DNA of 64,000 nt from Candidatus Enterococcus murrayae (GTDB lineage Bacteria > Bacillota > Bacilli > Lactobacillales > Enterococcaceae). The position numbers were made by a program, and so were the translations under genes. Within the stretch, counting starts at the first letter, position 1, and each line of letters opens with the position of its first letter. The notes beneath the pieces were generated by a model that was given only the letters and a program-made list of their open reading frames with translations, was not told where the DNA came from and searched no databases. Location: positions 179,705 to 243,704 of the forward strand of contig NZ_JAFLVR010000020.1 of the NCBI RefSeq assembly GCF_017315985.1, written 5' to 3'. Below are positions 51,364 through 59,769 of this stretch, piece after piece.

Positions 51364-53121
51364 GTGTTACACACGATTATTCAGAAAAATAGTTATCAAG
51401 ATTCGATCGTATTGATGCTGCTAACAAATCGATTAAATACATTGGCTGGAGTGAAGAAGGCTTCGGTTATGATGGGGACTCCCGCTAATAAGGACATTTT
51501 CAAAACTGGCGGACTTTACACGCCAGAACTGGAAGAAGCATCCTCCAATGATATGGCAATCGTTTTAGACATTCTAGATAAAGACGAAAAGTTAATTCAA
51601 GACGTATTAAGTACGATTGACGAATTTCTAGCCGAACAAAGCAAAGGCGGAAATGAGAAGGGGACAGAGACAGTAAAAACCTGGGATAAGGCGTTAGAGC
51701 TTGGTCAAGAGGCCCACGTTGCAGTCTTTTCAATTCCAGGAACGCATGCGGCAGTAGAAATTGAGCACGCTTTGAATGAAGGCAAGCACGTTTTCTGCTT
51801 TAGCGACAATGTCGCGCTGGCAGACGAAGTTCGTCTGAAACAGCTGGCTCACGAAAAGGGTCTGCTGCTGATGGGGCCTGACTGCGGTACAGGGATCATC
51901 AACGGTATTCCTGTAGCCTTTACCAATGCTGTCCGTAAAGGAAGTATCGGGGTCGTGGGCGCTTCCGGAACGGGGATTCAGGAAGTGACAACACTGATTC
52001 ATAAATTAGGCGGCGGTGTAACTAACGCAATTGGAACCGGCGGACGCGACTTAAAAGCCGAGGTTGGCGGAATCACCTTAAAAAACAGTGTCGCAACATT
52101 GGAGCAGGACCCATATACAAAAGTTATCGTGGTGATCTCAAAACCACCTGCCCCAAGTGTTCGTGATGAAGTCTTGGAGCTGTTAAGAAACTCTTCTAAA
52201 CCAGTTGTTACCATCTTTTTAGGAGAAGAACCAACCGATCATGAGGAAAATCTATACCGAGCCTATACTTTGGAAGAAGCTGCTGAAATAGCTGTTCAAT
52301 TAATGCAAGGCAAAGACGTAGTGCAGAAAAATACCGCTTTAGCTGATCCAGGTTATCAATTTACCCCAGAGCAAACAGGGATCAAAGGTTTGTATTCTGG
52401 CGGTACGTTAGCTTATGAAGCCGCCATGTTAATGAAGCGAGCGCTAGGGTTAAAGGATGATCAGAAGGCAGAAGATGGCTTTATCTTAAAAGACGGTGTT
52501 CATGAAATCATTGATTTAGGCGATGATATCTATACCCAAGGCAAACCACACCCAATGATTGACCCAAGCAAACGCCAAGAAATGCTGGCACAAGCAGCAG
52601 ATGAACCAACGACAGCGGTAATCCTGTTAGATGATGTTTTAGGATACGGCTCACACGCGAATATGGCAAACGAATTGGCGCCCACTATCAAGGAAATCAA
52701 AGAAAAAGCGGCGTCTGACGGCCGAGAATTGGTGGTCATCGCGACGATCGTCGGTACGGAGGAAGATCCGCAAGATATGGCTGAACAGAAGAATATTTTG
52801 AAAGATGCTGGTGTCTTTCTTTGTGATAGTAACGCCCAAGCAGTCAAAATGGCACTATTGATCCTTGGCCATCCATTGACATTACCTGAAAGAAAGATCT
52901 TACCTAAGAAAAACAGCGGGAAAGCTTCAGCAGCTCCTTCAAAAGAGATGCTGCGTCTTCTAACAAATGATGCCTTTATCAACATTGGCTTACGCAGTTT
53001 TTCTGACGCAATCACCAGCCATAACGGCAAAGCCGTCCAATTTGATTGGCAGCCAGTGGCAGGTGGTAATATCACCTTGCAAAAAGCATTGCAATTTTTG
53101 AATAAGGCAACATTGGATTAG
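51364..53121 (+). CDS. fdrA: FdrA/AllF subunit of oxamate carbamoyltransferase
   Basis: 585 aa from GTG. It resembles succinyl-CoA synthetase alpha/beta domains: a CoA-binding-like Rossmann region (VGVVGASGTGIQEVT, KAEVGGITLKNS) and a second domain with DDVLGYGSHANMANEL. FdrA with YlbE and YlbF has been identified as the catabolic oxamate carbamoyltransferase of E. coli (renamed AllFGH), which phosphorolyses oxalurate to oxamate and carbamoyl phosphate. The three genes are adjacent here in the same order. Confidence 0.88.
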   Translation: MLHTIIQKNSYQDSIVLMLLTNRLNTLAGVKKASVMMGTPANKDIFKTGGLYTPELEEASSNDMAIVLDILDKDEKLIQDVLSTIDEFLAEQSKGGNEKGTETVKTWDKALELGQEAHVAVFSIPGTHAAVEIEHALNEGKHVFCFSDNVALADEVRLKQLAHEKGLLLMGPDCGTGIINGIPVAFTNAVRKGSIGVVGASGTGIQEVTTLIHKLGGGVTNAIGTGGRDLKAEVGGITLKNSVATLEQDPYTKVIVVISKPPAPSVRDEVLELLRNSSKPVVTIFLGEEPTDHEENLYRAYTLEEAAEIAVQLMQGKDVVQKNTALADPGYQFTPEQTGIKGLYSGGTLAYEAAMLMKRALGLKDDQKAEDGFILKDGVHEIIDLGDDIYTQGKPHPMIDPSKRQEMLAQAADEPTTAVILLDDVLGYGSHANMANELAPTIKEIKEKAASDGRELVVIATIVGTEEDPQDMAEQKNILKDAGVFLCDSNAQAVKMALLILGHPLTLPERKILPKKNSGKASAAPSKEMLRLLTNDAFINIGLRSFSDAITSHNGKAVQFDWQPVAGGNITLQKALQFLNKATLD

Positions 53122-53135
53122 GAGGAGAATGAAAC

Positions 53136-54398
53136 GTGTATAAAACAATTGATGAAGCAAACCAAGCGGTCGCCGCAAAAATTGTAGCTGGTTCTCCGTT
53201 CCTACTAGACGTAGTACCCGCCAAGACAGTCATTACTGAATTAAATGAAGGAAAGGTTTTGCTGCATGCAGGACCGCCGATTCGCTATGATCAAATGATC
53301 GATCCTATTCAAGGAGCGTGTGTTGGGGCGGCATTGTTTGAAGGCTGGGGCGAAACTGAAGAAGACGTTCGGCGGCAGCTAGCGTCCGGCGAAGTAACAC
53401 TCATCCCTTGTCATCACGTAGATGCGGTGGGGCCAATGGGAGGGATTACCTCTGCCAATATGGCCGCACTAGTAGTAGAAAACAAAACCGACGGCAATCG
53501 CGCATACTGTACGATGAATGAGGGTATTGGTGCGGTTCTACGTTTTGGAGCCTATTCAGAAGAGGTCGTCAATCGATTACATTGGATGAAAAATACTTTG
53601 GGGCCTGTGTTAAGCGCCGCGTTAAAAACCATGGAGAACGGGTTGAATATCAATGTATTAGTGGCCAAGGCCATTTCGATGGGGGATGAGTTCCATCAAC
53701 GAAATATCGCTGCCTCTCTGGCATTTCTGAAGGAAGTTGCTCCGGCAATCGTTTCATTAGAAGGATTCGAAAGTGAAAAACAGGAAGTCATTCAATTTTT
53801 GGCGGACACGGATCAGTTTTTCTTGAATATCATGATGGCCTCTGCAAAGGCCGTAATGGACGGTGCACGCAAAATCCAAGAAGGAACGATTGTTACAGCA
53901 ATGTGCCGAAATGGCCACGAATTTGGAATCCGTATCGCCGGAATGGGGGACGAATGGTTTACAGGTCCCGTGAATACACCAAAAGGCCTGTACTTCTCCG
54001 GCTTCAGCGAGGCAGACGCATCACCGGATATGGGGGATAGCGCCATCACAGAAACCTTTGGTGTTGGCGGCATGGCAATGATCGCCGCTCCGGCGGTTAC
54101 TCGTTTTGTCGGCTCAGGGGGCTTTTACGATGCCTTGAACACCAGCAATGAAATGACCGAAATCTGTATTGACAGCAATCCGAATTTCCCCGTTCCAACT
54201 TGGGATTTCAAAGGAATCTGCTTAGGAATCGATGCGCGAAAAGTGGTGGAAACAGGCATTTTACCCGTTATTAATACTGGAATTGCTAATAAAAAAGCTG
54301 GTCTGGGACAAATTGGCGCAGGTACAGTGACACCGCCAATCGATTGCTTTGAAAAGGCTGTTTTAGCCTATGCGAAGAAATTAGGGTTTAACGAATAA
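53136..54398 (+). CDS. allG: YlbE/AllG (DUF1116) subunit of oxamate carbamoyltransferase
   Basis: 420 aa from GTG after TTAGGAGG. DUF1116 features include HAGPPIRYDQMIDPIQGACVG, CHHVDAVGPMGG and KAGLGQIGAGTVTPP. It is the second of the fdrA-ylbE-ylbF trio, 14 bp after fdrA. It should form the enzyme complex that splits oxalurate. No membrane or signal segment. Confidence 0.87.
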   Translation: MYKTIDEANQAVAAKIVAGSPFLLDVVPAKTVITELNEGKVLLHAGPPIRYDQMIDPIQGACVGAALFEGWGETEEDVRRQLASGEVTLIPCHHVDAVGPMGGITSANMAALVVENKTDGNRAYCTMNEGIGAVLRFGAYSEEVVNRLHWMKNTLGPVLSAALKTMENGLNINVLVAKAISMGDEFHQRNIAASLAFLKEVAPAIVSLEGFESEKQEVIQFLADTDQFFLNIMMASAKAVMDGARKIQEGTIVTAMCRNGHEFGIRIAGMGDEWFTGPVNTPKGLYFSGFSEADASPDMGDSAITETFGVGGMAMIAAPAVTRFVGSGGFYDALNTSNEMTEICIDSNPNFPVPTWDFKGICLGIDARKVVETGILPVINTGIANKKAGLGQIGAGTVTPPIDCFEKAVLAYAKKLGFNE

Positions 54399-54411
54399 GG
54401 AGAGGAAAGCG

Positions 54412-55287
54412 ATGCTGATAGAGGCCTGCTGTTTGGATCAAGAAATCTACAACCGTTCATTTCCTAAAAGCTGGTGGCGGGTACACAGTAAATTTGGCCG
54501 CAGCTTTAATATTCAAGATGAGACGTGTCAGCATTTAGCCGTTGTCTCCACTGAACAAAGTGCCATTGTCCCAAACGGAATCTATTTAAAAGCGACTGAT
54601 TTTGAACAGCTGTCAGCGGAAATAAACGTAGATGACTGTTTGATTATTCAAAATCAAACGCTTAGATTTACAAACAGTCAATTGCTGCTTTCTGGAAAAA
54701 CCTATCAGACCTTTCAAAGTCGAAGAACCAAAAAAATCGACGAAGCTATATGGGCTGACTATGAATGCTGCATCAGAAGACTTGAAAAAGAGACCGGCTA
54801 TCAGGAAGGCTTGAACACGGTTTTTACTAGTGAGCATCGCTTTGTATCGGCAATCGATGCCTTGTGCGCTGATCAGCTGTCTCAGCAGCGTCAGGCACTG
54901 CATTTTTTAATCGGTCGCGGCCCCGGATTAACGCCATCTGGCGATGATATGATCATCGGACATTTAGCAGCTCGTCTATTGCTGGATAAGCAAAATCAAA
55001 AGCTGCAAACGTATTTACGCACCAAAATGACTGCGGTGGAGGATTTGACCACGGATGTCAGTAAACATTATCTGCTGTGCAGTTTGAATCAGCGCTTTAA
55101 TCAATCTGTTTTGAACTTACAGGAGGCATTAGTCGATCCAAACAGACAGCTGCAACATGCGATTCACACTGTTTTGAAAACAGGACATACCTCGGGAGCA
55201 GATTTCTTGGCAGGTTTTACAAGAACCCTCGCCTATTTTAATAAAATACACGGAGTGAACGAGAAGAAAATTTACGGAACAAAGTAA
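54412..55287 (+). CDS. allH: YlbF/AllH (DUF2877) subunit of oxamate carbamoyltransferase
   Basis: 291 aa with AAGGAGAGG before the ATG. The DUF2877 core is seen in IGRGPGLTPSGDDMIIGHLAA and HTSGADFLAGFTRTL. Third member of the trio, 13 bp after allG. Sequence divergence is higher than for its partners, as is usual for this subunit. Confidence 0.84.
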   Translation: MLIEACCLDQEIYNRSFPKSWWRVHSKFGRSFNIQDETCQHLAVVSTEQSAIVPNGIYLKATDFEQLSAEINVDDCLIIQNQTLRFTNSQLLLSGKTYQTFQSRRTKKIDEAIWADYECCIRRLEKETGYQEGLNTVFTSEHRFVSAIDALCADQLSQQRQALHFLIGRGPGLTPSGDDMIIGHLAARLLLDKQNQKLQTYLRTKMTAVEDLTTDVSKHYLLCSLNQRFNQSVLNLQEALVDPNRQLQHAIHTVLKTGHTSGADFLAGFTRTLAYFNKIHGVNEKKIYGTK

Positions 55288-55293
55288 AATAAA

Positions 55294-55333
55294 TCGTTGT
55301 TAACCTATGTGGAACCACATGCGTTAACAACGA
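55294..55333 (+). other. Intercistronic long hairpin before carbamate kinase
   Basis: TCGTTGTTAAC and GTTAACAACGA form a perfect 11-bp outer stem, with an inner ATGTGG/CCACAT 6-bp stem and AA loop, 40 nt in all. No T-run follows, so it is not a standard terminator. It may stabilise or divide the message between allH and carbamate kinase, or bind a protein as DNA. Confidence 0.7.
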
Positions 55334-55362
55334 AATCATTCAGAAAAATGAGGAGAAAGAAC

Positions 55363-56301
55363 ATGGCAAATCGTGTAGTTATTGCTCTTGGCGGCAATGC
55401 GATTTTGAAACCTGGTCAATCGGAAACAGTTGAAGCACAGCTGGAAAATATCAAGACCAGTGCGGATATGATCGCAAAGATTGAAAAGCTGGATTACCAG
55501 ATCGTTGTGACTCATGGTAATGGACCGCAGGTAGGCAATATTTTGCGGCAAAATGAAGAAGCCAAAAATATCGTACCACCATTTCCTTTAGATGTCTGCA
55601 ACGCGGAATCGCAAGGATTCATCGGCTATTTAATGGAACAGACCATTAAAAATAAGATTGAGGAGGAGGGATTGACGAGCGAAGTCGTGACACTTTTAAC
55701 TCAGGTAGAGGTATCTGCGGAGGATGAAGCTTTCCAAAAACCAACCAAACCAATCGGCGTATTTTATACAAAAGCAGAAGCAGAAAAAATGTCGAAGGAA
55801 CGCAATTGGAAGATGATGGAGGATGCGGGGCGCGGGTATCGGCGAGTTGTACCGTCACCTAGACCTCTAACGATCCACGGAGTCAATTCCATCGTGAATT
55901 TACTGAATCAAAATACGATCGTCGTAGCCGGCGGAGGCGGGGGAATCCCTGTATCGAGAAAAGAAAACGGGCTCTTGAGCGGAATCGAAGCAGTCATTGA
56001 TAAAGACCGTACAGGGAAAAAGCTGTCTGAGCAGGTAGATGCCGATGTCTTCATGATGCTGACAGATGTCAGCAACGTCTATATTAATTACGGCAAACCA
56101 AATCAAGAAAAATTAGAAACGATTACGCCGGAAATTGCTCAAAAGCATTTTGAAGACGGTCACTTCGCTGACGGCAGCATGGGGCCGAAGATTGAAGCGG
56201 CGATTCACTTTGCGCGCCAAGGAAAAACCTCGATCATTTGCGCCTTAGAGGAAGCAGACCAGGCTCTATTAGGTAAAGCAGGTACACGGATAGTCGGGTA
56301 A
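55363..56301 (+). CDS. arcC: Catabolic carbamate kinase
   Basis: 312 aa from the ATG after AGGAG. Amino acid kinase fold: VVIALGGNAIL at the start, VVTHGNGPQVG, IVVAGGGGGIPVS and the lysine in SMGPKIEAAI. It moves phosphate from carbamoyl phosphate to ADP, giving ATP, CO2 and ammonia. As the last gene after the oxamate carbamoyltransferase subunits, it makes allantoin breakdown energy-yielding, the role of AllK/YbcF in E. coli. The arginine-deiminase version of this enzyme has the same fold, but no arcA/arcB is nearby. Confidence 0.93.
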   Translation: MANRVVIALGGNAILKPGQSETVEAQLENIKTSADMIAKIEKLDYQIVVTHGNGPQVGNILRQNEEAKNIVPPFPLDVCNAESQGFIGYLMEQTIKNKIEEEGLTSEVVTLLTQVEVSAEDEAFQKPTKPIGVFYTKAEAEKMSKERNWKMMEDAGRGYRRVVPSPRPLTIHGVNSIVNLLNQNTIVVAGGGGGIPVSRKENGLLSGIEAVIDKDRTGKKLSEQVDADVFMMLTDVSNVYINYGKPNQEKLETITPEIAQKHFEDGHFADGSMGPKIEAAIHFARQGKTSIICALEEADQALLGKAGTRIVG

Positions 56302-56322
56302 CATCCCCGCTATTCGTGTACC
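56281..56322. terminator. Terminator-like hairpin at the arcC/pucR convergent junction
   Basis: GGTACACG/CGTGTACC with inner ATAG/CTAT and GGG/CCC stems; the loop contains the arcC stop codon. Only a loose T-rich stretch follows (TGTTTTAT), so efficiency is uncertain. Confidence 0.6.
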
Positions 56323-56332
56323 TGAAGGTGTT

Positions 56333-57967
56333 TTATAAATTGTCCTCCTCCGAAAGCTCTAAGGCCAAACGCAAGTCAAGGCTGACACCAGAATCATGGA
56401 TGTTTTTGCCAATGATCTCGTTGCATTGATCAATGCGATATTTAATTGTGTTTCGATGAACGAACAGCGCTTTGGCCGTTCGCGCAATTTCACAATGAAA
56501 ATCAAGGTAGTATTTCAAGGTTTTTCGCAGCTCGATCATAGATGCTTCTTTGGGGTAGGCAAGCTTCTTTAAGGTGATCTCACAAAAATAGGTAATATCT
56601 GATGGCCCCATCTTTTCAAAAAGACTGCGCATCCCTTTTTGCTGGTATTGATAGGTCAAGGGAAGAGTCGAGAGCAATTGCATCTCTTCAAAGGCCGTTT
56701 TCGCTTCAATATAAGATTTCGCGATATCATCGATCGAGTCATAGATCGTTCCTATGCCAAATTGCAGTTGGATATCCAAACGCTCAAATAAATCCGCCGC
56801 TACAGTTTTTAGAATATTTTCCAGATTTTCCTGCTTGTGCTGGACCACTATCGCATAGTGAGCCGTGTCTTTAACCTTAAAGAGGGTAACGTCCTTAATA
56901 TGATGAGCAAGCTTATCGCTTAACCAGTGAAAGCCTATTTGACTGACTTCCTCTTGATACCTGATTTTCGAATGATAGGGCTCTTTTTGCTGGCAGGCAA
57001 CATAGACTACACGATAATGTCGTGCTTTAACCAGGCCATAGGTCGTCCCTGAATCAAGCCAATCGCGCGGTTCTTGGTTTGGTGCTTGCTGAATTTCGAT
57101 CATTCGAGTCAAAAAATCCGTTTTCAAAATATCGTAGGACTCTTGAATCTTTTGATTTTTATACAGCATGAAGGACAACACAAGGGCCGCCTGCTCTAAA
57201 GCAAAATTTGATACAGGGTAGGGGATCTTCTCCGGATTCAAAATGACCAGCGAATGTGGAAAATAATGATTATGCTCAACCGAAAAATATGAGACCAAAA
57301 AGGTTTTCTGATCCAAATCCTTGATCAAGATGGAATCCTCTTTCTTATTCACGAAATTGGGATCGGCTAATTTGACCTGGTCAATATAATATTCTGCTGG
57401 CTTAGTTGTTTTTGAAAAGTGTTTGGATGCTGCATAAACGCGTTTATAAGGATCAACTAAAATGACCGGCGTATTGATCAATCGGCCAAAGTCAGAAATA
57501 AAACGCGCAATACTTACATCATTTACGAGCATATTTGAAAAACGACGCTGAATATCCAAGGCGTAGTTCAATTGTTCTGTCTGTTTATCCCACAATAAAT
57601 TCAGCATTTGATGGAGCAGACTGCCTAATGGGATCGAAATGGGAATTTGAACAATGGGAAATTGCTTTTGATTGGCGTAATCAATGACCTGCTGTTCGAT
57701 TTCATCAATGTATCGCCCAACCTTGATCCCTAAACCAGCCGCATTTTTTTCCTGAAGCGAATCAATCAGATTAAATATCTGACTTTGATCGTTCTGGTAA
57801 ATCATTGCAGTGGTTAAAAGAAAGGTCTTTTCAGGAATATAGAAAGAAATATCTGGCGTTTCACTGATTTCAATACTGTCAACCTGCAGGTTCGCATACT
57901 CTGCATTCGTCAGTAAAATCAGATCAGAAAAACGCGGGATTTGTAATAAATCAAGTATCGTTCTCAT
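56333..57967 (-). CDS. pucR: PucR-family regulator of purine/allantoin catabolism
   Basis: 544 aa. Residues 1-125 form the PucR N-terminal domain (TILDLLQIPRFSDLILLT, GLGIKVGRYIDEI). The middle is GAF/GGDEF-like (FGIGTIYDSIDDIAKSYIEAKTAFE). The C-terminal 65 residues are the HTH_30 domain (FHCEIARTAKALFVHRNTIKYRID). PucR of Bacillus subtilis controls purine and allantoin genes, and this copy sits in the middle of an allantoin cluster, divergent from the transaminase gene. AGGAGG precedes the ATG. Confidence 0.92.
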   Translation of the reverse strand: MRTILDLLQIPRFSDLILLTNAEYANLQVDSIEISETPDISFYIPEKTFLLTTAMIYQNDQSQIFNLIDSLQEKNAAGLGIKVGRYIDEIEQQVIDYANQKQFPIVQIPISIPLGSLLHQMLNLLWDKQTEQLNYALDIQRRFSNMLVNDVSIARFISDFGRLINTPVILVDPYKRVYAASKHFSKTTKPAEYYIDQVKLADPNFVNKKEDSILIKDLDQKTFLVSYFSVEHNHYFPHSLVILNPEKIPYPVSNFALEQAALVLSFMLYKNQKIQESYDILKTDFLTRMIEIQQAPNQEPRDWLDSGTTYGLVKARHYRVVYVACQQKEPYHSKIRYQEEVSQIGFHWLSDKLAHHIKDVTLFKVKDTAHYAIVVQHKQENLENILKTVAADLFERLDIQLQFGIGTIYDSIDDIAKSYIEAKTAFEEMQLLSTLPLTYQYQQKGMRSLFEKMGPSDITYFCEITLKKLAYPKEASMIELRKTLKYYLDFHCEIARTAKALFVHRNTIKYRIDQCNEIIGKNIHDSGVSLDLRLALELSEEDNL

Positions 57968-58016
57968 AGCACAACCTCCTAGCTAGAGTATAGGCAAGGC
58001 GGCGAGGATAAACAAG

Positions 58017-58037
58017 GGTCAATTAGTTATTTTGACC
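58017..58037 (+). promoter_or_regulatory. Palindrome between pucR and the transaminase gene, candidate PucR site
   Basis: GGTCAA-N9-TTGACC, a perfect 6-bp inverted repeat across 21 bp, lies about 50 bp before pucR and 73 bp before the transaminase start. A protein binding both promoters would sit here. A plus-strand promoter candidate is TTGTGC with TTTACT 17 bp on. Confidence 0.5.
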
Positions 58038-58109
58038 AGAAGAAGCAACTTTTTGTGCAAAAAGAACAATTAAGCTTTACTACATTAAAGAGAAAAAGAG
58101 GGATTTTTT

Positions 58110-59333
58110 ATGTTTTCAGAATTAGTAATACCAAGCCGAACGATTATGACACCAGGACCCGTTGAAGCGCACCCGAATGTTTTAAGGGTGATGAGCTCAA
58201 CCATTCTAGGTCAGTTTGATCCAGCCTTTTTGACGATCATGGATGACGTTAAGGAGATGATCAAGATACCATTTGGAACAAAAAATGAGCAGGCTTTCGC
58301 TATTGACGGCACCTCGCGCTCTGGTTTGGAGGCAGCTTTAATCGCTTTGATTGAACCGGGAGATAAGGTCCTCATTCCTGTCTATGGCCGTTTCGCTTAT
58401 TTATTAGGTGAGATTTGCGAGCGGGCCAAAGCAGAGGTCAAATATTTAGAAAAGGATTGGTCAGAGCCCTTTGATCAGAAGGAGATCATTCAAGCAATCG
58501 ATGAATTTCAGCCGAAAATCGTTACGATGGTGCATGGCGAAACTGCGAATGGTCAAATGCAGACACTAGATCAGATCGGAGCTGCCTGTCGAGAAAGAGA
58601 TATTTTCTTTGTGGTCGATATGGTTGCAACCTATGGCGGGGTACCGATTTTTGTCGATGATTGGTGTGTCGACATCGCAATTGGCGGTACTCAAAAATGT
58701 GTCAGTGTACCATCTGGTATGTCTTTAGTCACTTACAATGATCGGGTGGAAAAGGTTCTGACCAGCCGCTACCAAAAAGAATTGGGATTAAGCAAAGTGG
58801 ATCGCAATGACAATCACATCAGCAGCAATTATTTAGATTTGAGTCAGCTGCAGCGCTATTGGAATTCTGAGCGGATCAACCACCACACTGAAGCAACTAG
58901 TATGATTTATGCGCTGCATGAAGGGCTGCGGACAATGATCAATGAAGGGATCGAAAACGTCTGGGCACGCCATCAATTAAATGACCAAGCGATCGTGGCA
59001 GGTATCAGAGCTATGGGCTTGGGTTTCTATGGCAATTTGGATACAAAAATGCCGACGGTGACCCCCATTTTAATTCCTGAAGGAGCAGATGATGGTGAGG
59101 CGATCCGTAATATGCTGCTGGAGGTATTTGGTGTTGAAATTGCTTCTTCCTTCGGTGACTTGAAGGGAAAAGTTTGGCGGATTGGAAACATGGGCTACAG
59201 CAGCCGTCGAGAAAATGTTCTTCAGGTTTTAGGTGCATTGGAATCTGCGTTAATTTATTATGGCGCGACTGTCAATAAAGGGGAAGCAGTAAAAGCAGCG
59301 TTGCAGATTTATGATGTATCGCCAAATAAATAA
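58110..59333 (+). CDS. pucG: (S)-ureidoglycine-glyoxylate aminotransferase
   Basis: 407 aa, class V PLP aminotransferase. PLP lysine K196 is in IGGTQKCVS; FVVDMVATYGG carries the aspartate that contacts the PLP nitrogen; N-terminal MTPGPVEAHPNVLR is typical of the AGAT/PucG group. It transfers the amino group of ureidoglycine to glyoxylate, giving oxalurate and glycine. That bypasses AllE and AllD. Serine-pyruvate or alanine-glyoxylate transaminases are close relatives, but the gene context favours PucG. Confidence 0.88.
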   Translation: MFSELVIPSRTIMTPGPVEAHPNVLRVMSSTILGQFDPAFLTIMDDVKEMIKIPFGTKNEQAFAIDGTSRSGLEAALIALIEPGDKVLIPVYGRFAYLLGEICERAKAEVKYLEKDWSEPFDQKEIIQAIDEFQPKIVTMVHGETANGQMQTLDQIGAACRERDIFFVVDMVATYGGVPIFVDDWCVDIAIGGTQKCVSVPSGMSLVTYNDRVEKVLTSRYQKELGLSKVDRNDNHISSNYLDLSQLQRYWNSERINHHTEATSMIYALHEGLRTMINEGIENVWARHQLNDQAIVAGIRAMGLGFYGNLDTKMPTVTPILIPEGADDGEAIRNMLLEVFGVEIASSFGDLKGKVWRIGNMGYSSRRENVLQVLGALESALIYYGATVNKGEAVKAALQIYDVSPNK

Positions 59334-59769
59334 AATTTAGTTAATGTGCACAAACTTTTTTTTAAGTTTGTCACTACTGTTAAATGTATCCCTGAGCAAC
59401 ACCCCTTACAATATGGATAGACATTGAAAAGGCATTCATTGTCTATCCTATCTTATTATCAGATTTCTCATATCTATCGGCTAGTCGAAAATCGAAATCT
59501 GCAGCAGCTGTTCCTTAATCATTCATTCGCTTCTGTCGTCAGAGCATCCCTGTTCCTAATGTCTGCAAGAAACTCAGTCAAAAAAACATGAAACTGTTTT
59601 ACTCAACGTGAAACAGACAGGAAAAGTATTTCTGCATTGTCCACGCTGTACAAAATGATGGAAGCGTTTTTGTGGCTTTAGCTAATGCTAACAATTTTTA
59701 AACCGCTTACAATAAGAGCATCAATTAACATCCTTGTAAATTTTTTAAAACAGAGAAGGAGGAGGAATA
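59334..59769 (+). promoter_or_regulatory. 436-bp regulatory gap before the allantoin permease
   Basis: Contents in order. ACAAACTT-T6-AAGTTTGT (59350-59371) is the likely end of pucG mRNA. A 34-bp near-perfect palindrome lies at 59415-59448 (GGATAGACA/TGTCTATCC outside, TGAA/TTCA inside). Two cre-like sites follow: ATGGAAGCGTTTTTG at 59658-59672 (12/15) and, on the minus strand, TTGTAAGCGGTTTAA at 59698-59712 (13/15). No open frame with a ribosome site was found. The layout suggests a separately regulated promoter for permease and allantoinase. Confidence 0.6.

Noticed and set aside
55363..56301. Arginine deiminase pathway carbamate kinase
   Set aside because: No arcA, arcB or arcD is present; the gene follows the oxamate carbamoyltransferase trio, which itself makes carbamoyl phosphate.
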